DNA of 64,000 nucleotides from Verrucomicrobiota bacterium (GCA_004294095.1 RDZR01000034.1:1-64000); one strand, 5' to 3'. Numbered from the stretch's first letter, positions 21,004-31,929 are shown. A program made the numbers and translations. The notes: a model not told the origin generated them from the sequence alone.

Positions 21004-24000
21004 CAGGTTTTGCGATTTTGCCTACCCAGAATTCTGATAGATATGATCAAACACGCGCTGATCAACGTGCATAAAATGATCGCGCAATATCGAGGAGTGG
21101 CAATTTCATCTTTGCGCTCGGTGAATGTTTTCAAATCATTTTGCTTCTCACTTTTTGGGTAAAAAGGAATCGGTTTTTTTAAGGCGAGGAAAATGACTCT
21201 GCGCTCCTCATTGCGGTAATCATTGCGGAATGTTTCTGCTTCTCTCACCATCAAATCGATTCGTTCGTTGACGAAAAATTCTGAAGCAGGGCGCGCTTTT
21301 TTCTCCCGATCAGGCCATAATTTCATCGTCTCCAAATCGAAGCGCACCCCAGAAATGGCGGCTTTGCTGATGCGATTGATGCGATCCAGCGCATCCTCTG
21401 GGCTGGATGCACCACTTGCTAACAATGCCCGCAAGCCTTCTTTGTAGAGATCAAACCGCTCGGCACGCTCACCCGTCATCTCCTCCTCACTGGTGCGCAT
21501 GCGATCAATTTTTTTCTGCAATCCGAGGCGCTCACGCTCGAATGGATTTGCCGTCGCTTGGCTCACAATCATGGCTTCGTAGGCATATCGCAGCGGCATG
21601 ATCAACGATGGCACGGGTGAGCCGCCTTTTTCTCGCACTTCCTTCGCATTGGAAAAAAGGCCGCGATTCATTTCTCGATATGGCACCAAAGCACCCGCGA
21701 GAAGCATCTGCGGCACCAACAATAGCGGCACCGCCGTGAGCGCTGCACGTTCGGTTTTGACCACCGTGGAAATCACCAATGCCATCGCCGTGCCAGTCCA
21801 CGCCGTCAGCGACATCCACCACCAAAGGTGCAGCAATGTGCCATCAATTTCCAAATAATAATTCCCAACTATCAGATAGATTAAGCATTGCACGGAGGCG
21901 ATGATGGCAAGCGCAGAAAACTTTGCTAACAGATAGCTAGCAGATCCGAGCTGGCAATTCCTCTCTCGGCGCAGCATCGGTCGATCGCGCAAAATCTCCG
22001 TCGCGCTATTGGTTAGACCTAGGAACATCGCCACCGTCGCACTCAAAAACAGATACGCCGGAATATGCAATGCGGTGTAAAATTGATAGGGCCCTTCTGG
22101 AGATGATCTCAAGGTGATAGCGATCAATGCCGCCAACAATGGCGCTTCTAACATCGTGCTGTAAATCGTGCCGCGGTTGCGTGCTTTGGATAAAAATGAA
22201 CGCATGAAATGCGTCGCAAAAACGGCGATCATCGCACGCACCGGACGCGAGGGCTTGGGTGGCTCAGGCGTGACCTGAAATCCTGCATCTTCGCTGATCT
22301 GTGGAATGCGCGGACCAGGAAGCTGCAACGATGCCATCAGGTAATGGCTCTCGTATCGCTCTTGCCAAAAAGATGGTGGGAAACGCCTCGCCGCCCCGGT
22401 ATTGGAGCCACTTCCAATCGCACTCAGAGGCGTTTCTAACACGTCAAAAACAAAGTCTGCTCCAAGTGCCGCATTGGATCTAACAGATGGATGCTGGATC
22501 GATAATTCTTCGCAGGCATCGCGAAAATACCCCACCATGTTTGCCGGAGTTCCGTAATACGCAAGTTTGCCCCCGCTATCTAACAAAAGAACACGATCGA
22601 ACAAGCGTAGGACCATCGCGCCCGGCCGGTGCAATGAGGCGATGACAATTTTTTCCCGGGCCAGAGAGCGCAACGTTTCAGCAACGTGTTCCGAGTCTTT
22701 TGAGGAAAGCCCAGAAATCGGCTCATCGAATAAAAAAACCTCCGCTCGGCTGCCGAGATCGAGACCTAGATTCAATCGACTGCGTTCACCACCAGAGATC
22801 GATTTATCACCGCGCGAGCCGACGAGCCGCCTGCCGATGCCTTGCAATCCAAGCTCAGCGAGCATGCTATCCACGCGGCGTTCATGTTCTGCTAGAGTGA
22901 GTGCTGGCCGGCGAATCGTCACCGCATGGCGCAAATGCTCACGCACACTGAGCTGCGGGCTGAGTGCCTCTTCCTGCGGCATGTAAGCGATGAATGGCAC
23001 GAGTTTTGCACGGTTTTCATAGAGCGATGCGCCATTGAGCATGACCTGCCCACGAGTCGGCTCCATCTGGCCGGAGAGCACGCTGAGCAACGTGCTTTTG
23101 CCACTGCCACTAGGGCCGATGATGCATAGCATTTCTCCACGATTGATCTCAAAACTCAAATGATCCAACGCGCGTGCCTCAGGATTAAAATCATGAAGGA
23201 CATCTAACACTCGCAGCGATTCGATGAGCGATCGCTCTTCATCCAGAAATCCTTCGCTAAAGCGGCAGCGCACCGCTTGACTGCCTGATAGACGTATCAA
23301 CGATCCATCGCGTAATGGGGCTACCGTCTTCACCGGAATGCCATCGACCAATACCGGCCCTTGGCTTTCCCGCACTTCCAACTCACCTTCGGCTCGCTCC
23401 TCATCATAGCGGATGAAAAGCACCACCCGAGGAGATAATTTCGGACCTAACAGCAAATCGCCCAATGACAATGCCGAGGCATCGTTAGAAACCAAATACT
23501 CTTGGCGATCGCCTAACAGACGAAAACGCCTGCCCGCTTGAAGCGCGCTTTTTCTGAGATCATTGATCGAAACACTAAATCCTTTCGAGTCCCCCACCCG
23601 CTCGTGATGATTGCAATGAACCAATTCCGCTTTTTTTAGCGGCCCCCGGCTGCCTGCGTGAAGACTGCTATCGACCAATGCCTCCACTTCCGCATTCAGA
23701 CCAAAGCGAATTCTCAACACGCTTGCTCGGCCGCGCACCCGCGCAGCTGTTAGACCGCGGTCTCCTTGTTCGAGATAAATCGCCGGCGTATTCTTGGTGC
23801 GTTTAACGTTGAGGAAAAAAATCAAATCCTCTTGCGTCAGCGACCATCCAGGCACCACCAACGGCTGGCGCTCTCGCATGCGGAGAAACGTGCCACTTGC
23901 CACCGAATGGCCACGAATCATCAGCGGGGCTCGTCCGGTATTTCTAACCAAAATTAAATCCGCTGAGCGATACACCCGAAATTCATGATTGATCGCCGCA

Positions 24001-24641
24001 GGCGGCAGCACCACGTCCGCAGATTCGTGGCCAAAGGTGACTCTCTCGAACGGCAAATTTTCACTCCCGCCATCGCTTTCATGGCCGAGCATCTCGCGTA
24101 AAATCGCGGTGCCGTATTCTGGCCTGCCCAAGCGGCGCATAAAAACCTCAAAGCTCGCTCGGCTGCGCGCAGTTCTCCCCGCCGCATCCACCAGAGTGAA
24201 CAATTGCAACGCCAACGACATTTTTCCCGCATCGTCGAAACTGTCCTTCAACTCCATCGCCAGCCCTTGCAACGGTCTCGGATTGCGCACCGCACGTTGC
24301 AGGCGGCGGTTCAGCCAGCCGTGGTCCACTTCCGGAAAAGCACTGCGCAAAAGATCCAAAATCAAATCTGCTTCAACCGAATTCAACTCGCCATCCAGCA
24401 TCGCGAAGCCAGTCAACGCATCCACAAGCACCCCGACTTGCGCATCCGAGCCCGGGCGCAAAAACCGCAAACGGCCCACTCCTGGAATCGCTTGAAGCCG
24501 CCGCACCCACTTCAAATGGCGCAGCAACGCTTGAGTCGCTTTTGACGAGTTATCCGGTGTTTCGGGTGGTTCCACTGCTCGATTCATGGCAGACATCTGC
24601 GAGCCCCGCAAGACTCGTGAAAAAAGGGGTTTTCTTTTCAC
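21000..24641 (-). CDS. Large ABCG-type transporter: N-terminal TerB-like region, FHA-like region, ABC ATPase, ABC2 membrane domain
   Basis: TerB-like 'MLDGELNSVEADLILDLLRSAFPE'; FHA-like 'YLVSNDASALSLGDLLLG...GPVLVDGIPV'; ATPase 'IGPSGSGKSTLLSVLSGQM', 'ISGGERSRLNLGLDL'; C-terminal transmembrane segments. Confidence 0.8.
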   Translation of the reverse strand: MKRKPLFSRVLRGSQMSAMNRAVEPPETPDNSSKATQALLRHLKWVRRLQAIPGVGRLRFLRPGSDAQVGVLVDALTGFAMLDGELNSVEADLILDLLRSAFPEVDHGWLNRRLQRAVRNPRPLQGLAMELKDSFDDAGKMSLALQLFTLVDAAGRTARSRASFEVFMRRLGRPEYGTAILREMLGHESDGGSENLPFERVTFGHESADVVLPPAAINHEFRVYRSADLILVRNTGRAPLMIRGHSVASGTFLRMRERQPLVVPGWSLTQEDLIFFLNVKRTKNTPAIYLEQGDRGLTAARVRGRASVLRIRFGLNAEVEALVDSSLHAGSRGPLKKAELVHCNHHERVGDSKGFSVSINDLRKSALQAGRRFRLLGDRQEYLVSNDASALSLGDLLLGPKLSPRVVLFIRYDEERAEGELEVRESQGPVLVDGIPVKTVAPLRDGSLIRLSGSQAVRCRFSEGFLDEERSLIESLRVLDVLHDFNPEARALDHLSFEINRGEMLCIIGPSGSGKSTLLSVLSGQMEPTRGQVMLNGASLYENRAKLVPFIAYMPQEEALSPQLSVREHLRHAVTIRRPALTLAEHERRVDSMLAELGLQGIGRRLVGSRGDKSISGGERSRLNLGLDLGSRAEVFLFDEPISGLSSKDSEHVAETLRSLAREKIVIASLHRPGAMVLRLFDRVLLLDSGGKLAYYGTPANMVGYFRDACEELSIQHPSVRSNAALGADFVFDVLETPLSAIGSGSNTGAARRFPPSFWQERYESHYLMASLQLPGPRIPQISEDAGFQVTPEPPKPSRPVRAMIAVFATHFMRSFLSKARNRGTIYSTMLEAPLLAALIAITLRSSPEGPYQFYTALHIPAYLFLSATVAMFLGLTNSATEILRDRPMLRRERNCQLGSASYLLAKFSALAIIASVQCLIYLIVGNYYLEIDGTLLHLWWWMSLTAWTGTAMALVISTVVKTERAALTAVPLLLVPQMLLAGALVPYREMNRGLFSNAKEVREKGGSPVPSLIMPLRYAYEAMIVSQATANPFERERLGLQKKIDRMRTSEEEMTGERAERFDLYKEGLRALLASGASSPEDALDRINRISKAAISGVRFDLETMKLWPDREKKARPASEFFVNERIDLMVREAETFRNDYRNEERRVIFLALKKPIPFYPKSEKQNDLKTFTERKDEIATPRYCAIILCTLISACLIISIRILGRQNRKTC

Positions 24642-24737
24642 AGCATTGAGATATAATCAATTTCAAATACGCGTCATTTTTTTGCCAAAGCATCTCTCAA
24701 AACATAGATGCTGGTTGGCGCACTGATCCACTCCCAC

Positions 24738-27098
24738 ATGTCTGATTCAAATCAATCACCTCCGCCCCCAAACTCAAGTCGTCGATCCAATGGGGAGTCT
24801 GGTGGCTTTAACTGGAAACTCCTGATTCTACTCTCCATCGCCGCCGTCATCATTGGGTTGGCCTTTTTTGTGGACAGTGGAAAACCTTCCACAGAGTTGC
24901 ATTATTCAGCATTTCTCCGCGCATACCAACAAGATCGCGTCGTGCTGGGTGATGCCGCCAAGCCGCTGAAAGTCATCTCCACCAATACTAGTCCAGACGC
25001 GAAAATCACCGGTTGGTTGCGCCCTAAGCCGATCAAACCAGAATCACCGGACATCAAGACTAACGACTTTCGTGTGCCGCTCAATCTCACCGTGCAAGGA
25101 GCTGAGCTGCGCGAAATTTTAGGCTCTGATTTCCGCATCGAGCAGGTCACCAGCACCACCGAGCGGCCGACGATTACTGACGTCGAAACACTCTCACTCT
25201 CCCAATTTCGCAAGGCATTTGCGCTGGATGAAATCAAAGTGGACAGCGCGCAAAATCCCCTCCGCGTGCTAACCACGGCTGGTTCTGACGATGCCGATCT
25301 TGTTGGACAACGCCAGCAAATTACCAATTGGGTGGCACCAAAGAATAGCGAAGGCAAAGCCGTAGAAGACGAGCCTTTCACTGTCACTGCCTCCGCAGTC
25401 TTGGCTAACGATTTGCAAAAATTGCTCAAAACGGATGCCATCTACGAAGCTCGCACGGATTTTCTCAAAAGCGCGCTCTTCACCCTGCTGCCGTTTTTGC
25501 TGATCTTCCTCATCATCTTTTTCCTATTCCGCCAACAAATGAAATCCGCTGGCCGCGGAGCGATGTCTTTCGGGAAAAGCAAAGCGCGCCTGATGGCCAT
25601 GGATCGTAATAAAGTGACCTTCAAAGACGTCGCCGGAATCCAAGAAGCAAAAGAAGAACTCGTCGAAATTGTCGATTTCTTGCGCGATCCGAAAAAGTTT
25701 CAAAAACTCGGCGGAAATATCCCCAAAGGCGTGCTAATGGTCGGCTCGCCTGGAACGGGAAAAACACTTCTCGCCAGAGCCATTGCCGGTGAGGCCGACG
25801 TGCCGTTCTTCTCGATTTCTGGCTCAGACTTCGTCGAAATGTTCGTCGGTGTTGGCGCCTCGCGTGTGCGTGACATGTTCGAGCAAGGCCGCAAAAATGC
25901 TCCGTGCTTGATTTTCATCGATGAGATCGATGCCGTCGGTCGCCATCGCGGTCACGGCATGGGCGGTGGTCACGATGAACGCGAGCAAACGCTCAACCAA
26001 ATGCTCGTCGAAATGGACGGCTTCGATACTCAAGAAGGAGTCATCATCATCGCCGCGACGAACCGCCCAGACGTGCTCGATCCTGCGTTGTTGCGGCCCG
26101 GTCGCTTCGATCGCCAAGTGACGATTTCCCTGCCGGATGTCAATGGCCGCGAGGAAATTCTCCGCGTGCATGTGAAGAAAATCAAACTCGCTGCGGCGGT
26201 GGATCTTTCCAAAATCGCCAAAGGAACGCCCGGATTTTCCGGAGCGGAGCTGGCCAACCTCGTCAATGAAGCGGCTCTACTCGCCGCCCGCCGTGGACTC
26301 AGCGCCGTCACGCTCGATGAGCTTGAAGAAGCGAGAGACAAAGTGCGTTGGGGCCGCGAGCGCCGCAGCCTTGCCATGTCCGATAAGGAAAAAATTGGCA
26401 CCGCGTGGCACGAAGCGGGACATGCTTATCTCAACATGGTCGTGCCGCACACCAGCCCGTTGCATAAAGTTACCATCATCCCTCGCGGACCATACCTCGG
26501 CGCGACGATGTATTTGCCAGACGGCGATAAATACTCGACTCAGAAAAAAGAAGCTCTCGCCAATCTGATCATCACCATGGGCGGCCGCATCGCTGAGTCC
26601 TTTCATAGCGATGATGTTTCCAATGGCGCGTCTGGCGACATCCGCCAAGCGACTTCATTGTCACGCCGCATGGTCTGTGAGTGGGGCATGAGCGATAAAC
26701 TCGGCATGGTCGAATATGGCGAGGGCGATGGTCCTGTGTTCCTTGGCCGCGGCGATATGGGCGGACGCAGCACCAATTATTCGAGCCATACCGCCAAAGT
26801 CATCGATGAAGAAATCAAAGCTCTGATCGATAATGCTTACGCCACCGCAGAACGCATTCTCAATGAGAACAAGCACATCGTCGAGCTGATTGCCAACGCT
26901 CTGTTAGAATATGAAACCTTGGATGCCACGCACCTGCGCGATCTGATCGATCACGGTGAAATGCGCAATCCTCCGTCATTGCCGAAGCCGCCGCCAATTC
27001 CCGAAGAACTCTCGAAAAAACCTGCACCCAAGGCATCCGCCGAGGAGCGCAATAATGACGATGGGCCAATTCCAGGAGTGGTCGGCGCACCTGCTTGA
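24738..27098 (+). CDS. ftsH: ATP-dependent zinc metalloprotease FtsH
   Basis: '[53 protein letters not shown]', SRH '[22 protein letters not shown]', zinc site 'HEAGHAY'; start set at internal ATG (ORF opens 24708). Confidence 0.96.
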   Translation: MSDSNQSPPPPNSSRRSNGESGGFNWKLLILLSIAAVIIGLAFFVDSGKPSTELHYSAFLRAYQQDRVVLGDAAKPLKVISTNTSPDAKITGWLRPKPIKPESPDIKTNDFRVPLNLTVQGAELREILGSDFRIEQVTSTTERPTITDVETLSLSQFRKAFALDEIKVDSAQNPLRVLTTAGSDDADLVGQRQQITNWVAPKNSEGKAVEDEPFTVTASAVLANDLQKLLKTDAIYEARTDFLKSALFTLLPFLLIFLIIFFLFRQQMKSAGRGAMSFGKSKARLMAMDRNKVTFKDVAGIQEAKEELVEIVDFLRDPKKFQKLGGNIPKGVLMVGSPGTGKTLLARAIAGEADVPFFSISGSDFVEMFVGVGASRVRDMFEQGRKNAPCLIFIDEIDAVGRHRGHGMGGGHDEREQTLNQMLVEMDGFDTQEGVIIIAATNRPDVLDPALLRPGRFDRQVTISLPDVNGREEILRVHVKKIKLAAAVDLSKIAKGTPGFSGAELANLVNEAALLAARRGLSAVTLDELEEARDKVRWGRERRSLAMSDKEKIGTAWHEAGHAYLNMVVPHTSPLHKVTIIPRGPYLGATMYLPDGDKYSTQKKEALANLIITMGGRIAESFHSDDVSNGASGDIRQATSLSRRMVCEWGMSDKLGMVEYGEGDGPVFLGRGDMGGRSTNYSSHTAKVIDEEIKALIDNAYATAERILNENKHIVELIANALLEYETLDATHLRDLIDHGEMRNPPSLPKPPPIPEELSKKPAPKASAEERNNDDGPIPGVVGAPA

Positions 27099-27163
27099 AA
27101 ATCGAGTCTAGCATCTATTCCAAACGGATCGTGCAGCATCTACCTGGCAAGCCGAATGAACGC

Positions 27164-27181
27164 TTGTGAAAAATTTCACAA
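27164..27181. promoter_or_regulatory. CRP/FNR-family-like palindrome upstream of nuoG
   Basis: TTGTGAAAAATTTCACAA: matches TGTGA-N6-TCACA, 8-bp arms, about 92 bp upstream of the nuoG start. Confidence 0.45.
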
Positions 27182-27273
27182 AGCACGCTTGCCCACTGCC
27201 GCATGCATCTGCATAGTGCCGCGCAAGCAAGTCTGATGCGATGCGCCTCTGCGATCCTTTCTAAAATTTCACA

Positions 27274-29028
27274 ATGAGCGACACTCTTTCTGCCACCGTA
27301 GAAACTAAGCTACCAAAAGATTTGGCAGCGGAAAAAGGCATGGTCAACGTCCAGATCGATGGAATTTGGCACCAATTTCCTAAAGGCACGCGGATGATCG
27401 AAGCCTGCCGCCAAGCAGAAATCATCGTGCCGCATTATTGTTACCATCCGAAGTTAAGCTCGCCCGGGAATTGCCGGATGTGTTTGGTGCAAATGGGCAT
27501 GCCGCCGCGGCCCGCGCCCGGACAAGAGCCAACTCGCGATGAAGCAGGCTACGAATCGATCGGTTGGATGCCTCGGCCAGTCATCGCTTGTGCCAATACG
27601 GTGAGCGAAAATATGGGCATCCGCACCAGCGGAGAGCTGGTTGAAAAATGCCGCGAAGGGGTGATGGAATTTTTACTGATCAATCATCCGTTAGATTGCC
27701 CAATCTGCGATCAAGCGGGTGAATGCCGCCTACAAGAACAATCCGTCCAGCACGGGCGCGGCGTTTCCAGATTTGTCGAACAAAAGGTGAAAAAGCCGAA
27801 GAACGTGGATATCGGCCCGCGGATTCGCTTGGATGACGAGCGCTGCATCATGTGCAGCCGCTGCATCCGCTTCATGGATGAAGTGGCGGGCGATTCGGTG
27901 CTCGGCTTCACCCAGCGCGGCACCCACACCACGCTTACGGTGCATCCTGGAAAATTGTTAGATTCTAACTACTCTCTCAACACCGCTGATATTTGCCCAG
28001 TGGGTGCGCTCACCTCGAATGATTTTCGCTTCCAAATGCGCGTCTGGTTTTTGAAAGAAACTCCGACGATCGATGTCAATTGCGGCACTGGCACCAACAT
28101 CACCGTGTGGACCCGCGGCAATGAAATTCATCGCATCACACCACGCCTCAATAACGAGGTGAACTCGGCATGGATGCCTGATTCCCACCGCCTCAATTTC
28201 CATTACATCGATGGTCCAAAGCGTCTAACAGAACCGCTCACTCGCAGCGCACGCGGCCATGTGGCGACGACGTGGCGCGATGCACTCGCTCAGATTTCTC
28301 AAAAAATCAAAGCCACGGATCGCAGTGCGCTGGCGATCATCGGCTCAGCCCGCATGACCAATGAGGAGCTATTTTTACTCCGTGCCTTGGCCTCTGAAAT
28401 AGGCAGTGGCGAGCTCGCGTTGGTGCCACGATTTGGCGATGCGGATGACTTACTCATCGCCGCAGATCGCAATCCTAACAGCATGGGTGCAAAGCTCGTT
28501 CTTGATTTGTCTGATCCATACGCCGCGCTGGATCAGATCCGCGCGGGCGTTGAAAATGGCTCAATCCGCGGGCTACTTGTTTTTGGGGAAGATCTCATTT
28601 CCGATGCCGGATTTTCAAGCGAATCGTTAGAAAAACTCGATTTCATGGTGCAAACGACCTTGCTCGCCAATGCAACGGCCGATCTCGCAACCTGGGTGTT
28701 GCCATCTGCCGCATTTGCCGAAAAGCGCGGCTCGATGGTCAATCTCAGCGGGCGCTTGCAACGTCTCAATCGTGCCATTGAACTGCCCGGCAGTGCACGC
28801 GATGATTGGGAGCTAATTCGCGATCTCATTCTCAGCATTTCTGGAGAGGCCAACGAAGTGCATATGATCGAAGATGTCTTCAAAGCGATGGCAGAAAATC
28901 TAACCGTTTTCAAAGGACTGACTCTCTCAAAAATTGGCCATCAAGGTGTCCCCATTGCCGAGACGGGCTATCAGATCCCACTCCTCAACAAAGAAAGCGC
29001 ACGCCGATCAGCAGGGCTCATCAGCTAA
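27274..29028 (+). CDS. nuoG: NADH-quinone oxidoreductase subunit G
   Basis: 'VPHYCYHPKLSSPGNCRMCLV', 'HPLDCPICDQAGECRLQ', 'RCIMCSRCIRFMDEV', 'ICPVGALTSNDFRF'. Confidence 0.93.
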   Translation: MSDTLSATVETKLPKDLAAEKGMVNVQIDGIWHQFPKGTRMIEACRQAEIIVPHYCYHPKLSSPGNCRMCLVQMGMPPRPAPGQEPTRDEAGYESIGWMPRPVIACANTVSENMGIRTSGELVEKCREGVMEFLLINHPLDCPICDQAGECRLQEQSVQHGRGVSRFVEQKVKKPKNVDIGPRIRLDDERCIMCSRCIRFMDEVAGDSVLGFTQRGTHTTLTVHPGKLLDSNYSLNTADICPVGALTSNDFRFQMRVWFLKETPTIDVNCGTGTNITVWTRGNEIHRITPRLNNEVNSAWMPDSHRLNFHYIDGPKRLTEPLTRSARGHVATTWRDALAQISQKIKATDRSALAIIGSARMTNEELFLLRALASEIGSGELALVPRFGDADDLLIAADRNPNSMGAKLVLDLSDPYAALDQIRAGVENGSIRGLLVFGEDLISDAGFSSESLEKLDFMVQTTLLANATADLATWVLPSAAFAEKRGSMVNLSGRLQRLNRAIELPGSARDDWELIRDLILSISGEANEVHMIEDVFKAMAENLTVFKGLTLSKIGHQGVPIAETGYQIPLLNKESARRSAGLIS

Positions 29029-29072
29029 CCGAAATTGCCATCGCCTAGTTTCACCCTCTCACACGCCACACG

Positions 29073-30332
29073 ATGCCGGAAATTTTTCTCAATCTAGCGA
29101 TCATCATCACCAAAATCGTATTTTTCACTTTTTTGGTGGTTCTGCCATTGGTCCCGCTTTCCGTTTACTTCGAGCGCCGATTTTCTGCGGTGATTCAGGA
29201 CCGCGTGGGGCCGAACCGCGTGGGCATTCCACTCACGCTGTTAGGTATGAAAAAGGATTTTCACTTCTTCGGATTGGTGCAACCGATTGCCGATGGTTTG
29301 AAACTTTTTCTCAAGGAAGACTTCACGCCCGAACATGTGCGAAAAGCGTTCTACTGGATGGCGCCAGCACTCACCGTCGTGCCCGCTCTGATTACCGTTT
29401 GCGTGGTTCCGTTTGGTTCATCAGTCAGCTTATTCGGCCACACAGAAAAGTTGGTCATCGCGGATATTGATATCGGTCCGTTGTTTATTTTCTCCGTCGC
29501 CTCGCTCTCCGTCTATGGAATTACGCTGGCGGGTTGGGCATCGAATTCCAAATTTCCATTCATCGGCGGCGTGCGTTCGACGGCGCAGATGATTTCTTAT
29601 GAGATCGCTCTCGGGCTTTCAATCATTCCCGTTCTTTTGTATTACGGAGATTTGAATTTAAGCCGCATCGTGCAGCAGCAAGCGGATCATGGCTGGTTGC
29701 TGTTACCTCTTTGGAAAAATGGCACGCTTTCACTGCCTGATCTCAACACTGCGCTGTTTTTGATTCCGGCGGCCATCGCCTTCTTGATTTTCACCATCTC
29801 GATTTTTGCAGAAACCAACCGCATGCCCTTCGATCTTCCCGAGTGTGAGACCGAACTCGTCGGTGGTTATCACACTGAGTATTCTTCAATGAAATTTGCG
29901 ATGTTTTTCATGGGCGAGTATGCCGCGATGGTCATTGGCTCGGCATTGATTGTGACGTTGTTCCTCGGCGGTTGGTCGATCGGCTTCGGCCTGGATGCGA
30001 TCGTCGCGAAGTGGGAAATCTTCGGGGTGGGCATCGCTGGCTTGATCCATCTTGGATGCTTTCTCACCAAATTGCTGATCTTTATTTTGTTCTTCATTTT
30101 AGTGCGGTGGACGGTGCCGCGTTTCCGTTATGATCAACTGATGAAGCTCGGTTGGGTGGTCTTTTTCGAGGCTGCACTTCTCAACGTTTTCCTCGCGGCA
30201 TTGATCATCGCTGCTCCTCAACTCACAGCCGCCATCATCGGGATTGGAGCTGTGCTGCTCGTCGCCATCACGCTGGCGGTGATTTGGGTAGCCAAAGTTT
30301 CTGATGATACCGTGCGCCCGATTCCTGCCTAA
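29073..30332 (+). CDS. nuoH: NADH-quinone oxidoreductase subunit H
   Basis: 'ERRFSAVIQDRVGPNRVG', 'QPIADGLKLFLKED', 'AETNRMPFDLPECETELVGGYHTEYSSMKFAMFFMGEY'. Confidence 0.95.
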   Translation: MPEIFLNLAIIITKIVFFTFLVVLPLVPLSVYFERRFSAVIQDRVGPNRVGIPLTLLGMKKDFHFFGLVQPIADGLKLFLKEDFTPEHVRKAFYWMAPALTVVPALITVCVVPFGSSVSLFGHTEKLVIADIDIGPLFIFSVASLSVYGITLAGWASNSKFPFIGGVRSTAQMISYEIALGLSIIPVLLYYGDLNLSRIVQQQADHGWLLLPLWKNGTLSLPDLNTALFLIPAAIAFLIFTISIFAETNRMPFDLPECETELVGGYHTEYSSMKFAMFFMGEYAAMVIGSALIVTLFLGGWSIGFGLDAIVAKWEIFGVGIAGLIHLGCFLTKLLIFILFFILVRWTVPRFRYDQLMKLGWVVFFEAALLNVFLAALIIAAPQLTAAIIGIGAVLLVAITLAVIWVAKVSDDTVRPIPA

Positions 30333-30365
30333 CCATTTCTAACTGTTTCTAACCAATTTATCGCC

Positions 30366-30932
30366 ATGGCCGTCATCAAACTCCAACGTCCAAAACTCTC
30401 GATCGGAGAAAAACTATATTTAGGCGCGTTGGTGAAAGGATTTTTCCTCACTCTGGGTCACGCGATTAAAACGCTGCGCGGAAAATCCATCGGCGCAGAT
30501 ACCTTGGCCTCATCCGGGCTTGGCGTGACCATGCAATTTCCCGAGCAGCGCTGGGATGATCACATGCCAGAATACTATCGCGGTGCTCCGGCGCTGGTCA
30601 CCGATGAGCAAGGACGCGAGCGCTGCGTCTCATGCCAGTTGTGCGAATTCATCTGCCCGCCCAAGGCGATTAAAATCACGCCATCCGAAATTCCGGCGGG
30701 CGATCGATGGGCCAAGGTCGAGAAGCGTCCGTTAGAATTTGATATCGATATGATCCGCTGCATTTACTGCGGAATGTGCGAGGAAGTTTGCCCCGAGCAG
30801 GCAATTTATTTGCGCAAAGATTATTTAATCACCGGCCTTAAGCGGGCGGATATGGTTCACGATAAAAAGAAACTTTACGAAATCGGCGGCATGCGCGTCG
30901 GCCTCGTCAATAAATGGAACGAGCTCAAGTAA
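30366..30932 (+). CDS. nuoI: NADH-quinone oxidoreductase subunit I
   Basis: Two ferredoxin clusters 'CVSCQLCEFICPPKAI', 'CIYCGMCEEVCPEQAI'. Confidence 0.95.
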   Translation: MAVIKLQRPKLSIGEKLYLGALVKGFFLTLGHAIKTLRGKSIGADTLASSGLGVTMQFPEQRWDDHMPEYYRGAPALVTDEQGRERCVSCQLCEFICPPKAIKITPSEIPAGDRWAKVEKRPLEFDIDMIRCIYCGMCEEVCPEQAIYLRKDYLITGLKRADMVHDKKKLYEIGGMRVGLVNKWNELK

Positions 30933-30989
30933 ATCTAACATCTTGTGCTTTTGCCCAACTCGCCACTTCATCGAATTTTCTAACACTCC

Positions 30990-31553
30990 ATGCCCAGTCC
31001 TCTTTTTTGGCTTTTTGCAACCTTGATGCTCATCGGCGGCATCGCGGTGATCAGCTTTCGCAATCCGGTCGCAAGCGCGATGTCTGTCGTCGCCTGTTTC
31101 GTCGGCCTCGCAGGATTGTTTATTGGCTTGAGCACGTTCTTCGTCGGGGTGATTCAAATTCTGGTTTATACAGGCGCGGTGATGGTGTTGTTCATCTTCA
31201 TCATCATGCTGTTAGATTTGAAAAATGAAGAGAAACGCAACTCAAAGTATGCGCCGATTGCGGCTGGGTTAGGCTTGGTCGTTTTATTTACCGTGCAATT
31301 GGTGGGTGTGCTTTCCAAGTCCCCAAATCCCGAGGCACCACCGCTGGATCGAGCGACGCTTGCCGCCGCAGCGGGAGATTATCTAACAGATGGAAAAATT
31401 GCATCATCGCTCAACGCCGGGCAATTGCCAGACGTGCATTTGATCGGGCACATGTTATTCACCCAATACAATTTCCCACTTCAGATCATCGGCGTGTTGT
31501 TGCTGGTGGCGACGATTGGAGTGGTCGTGCTTTCTAAAAAACCAGCAGAGTAG
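30990..31553 (+). CDS. nuoJ: NADH-quinone oxidoreductase subunit J
   Basis: 'FIGLSTFFVGVIQILVYTGAVMVLFIFIIMLLDL'; position between nuoI and nuoK. Confidence 0.93.
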   Translation: MPSPLFWLFATLMLIGGIAVISFRNPVASAMSVVACFVGLAGLFIGLSTFFVGVIQILVYTGAVMVLFIFIIMLLDLKNEEKRNSKYAPIAAGLGLVVLFTVQLVGVLSKSPNPEAPPLDRATLAAAAGDYLTDGKIASSLNAGQLPDVHLIGHMLFTQYNFPLQIIGVLLLVATIGVVVLSKKPAE

Positions 31554-31564
31554 TTCTTCGATTC

Positions 31565-31885
31565 ATGGCTTCCCTTAATGATTACTTGTTGGTTTCTGGA
31601 TTGTTATTTGCGATCGGCTTGGCTGGCGTGGTTTTACGGCGCAGCATCATCGTGATGTTCATGTGCTTGGAGCTGATGCTCAGCGCGGCGAATTTGAGTT
31701 TGGTCGCCTTTTCCAGATTTCACCCCGCAGCCAATGGCCTGCCGGACATGCACGGGCAGATGCTGGTATTTTTTGTGATCACGGTGGCGGCGGCGGAAGT
31801 CGCAGTCGGCCTGGCGATCATCGTGGCACTTTATCGTGCGAGACAAACGATTCACACCGACGAGCTGACCACGCTTCAAGGTTAA
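31565..31885 (+). CDS. nuoK: NADH-quinone oxidoreductase subunit K
   Basis: 'LLFAIGLAGVVLRRSIIVMFMCLELMLSAANLSLVAFSR', 'FFVITVAAAEVAVGLAIIVALYR'. Confidence 0.95.
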   Translation: MASLNDYLLVSGLLFAIGLAGVVLRRSIIVMFMCLELMLSAANLSLVAFSRFHPAANGLPDMHGQMLVFFVITVAAAEVAVGLAIIVALYRARQTIHTDELTTLQG

Positions 31886-31929
31886 TTCATCCATTTTCCA
31901 GCACTCATCTAACGCTCACGCCCTCACTC

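Noticed and set aside
31663-31929. N-terminal extension of the NuoL ORF
   Set aside because: It overlaps nuoK in another frame and is low-complexity; ATG 31930 starts a normal NuoL.
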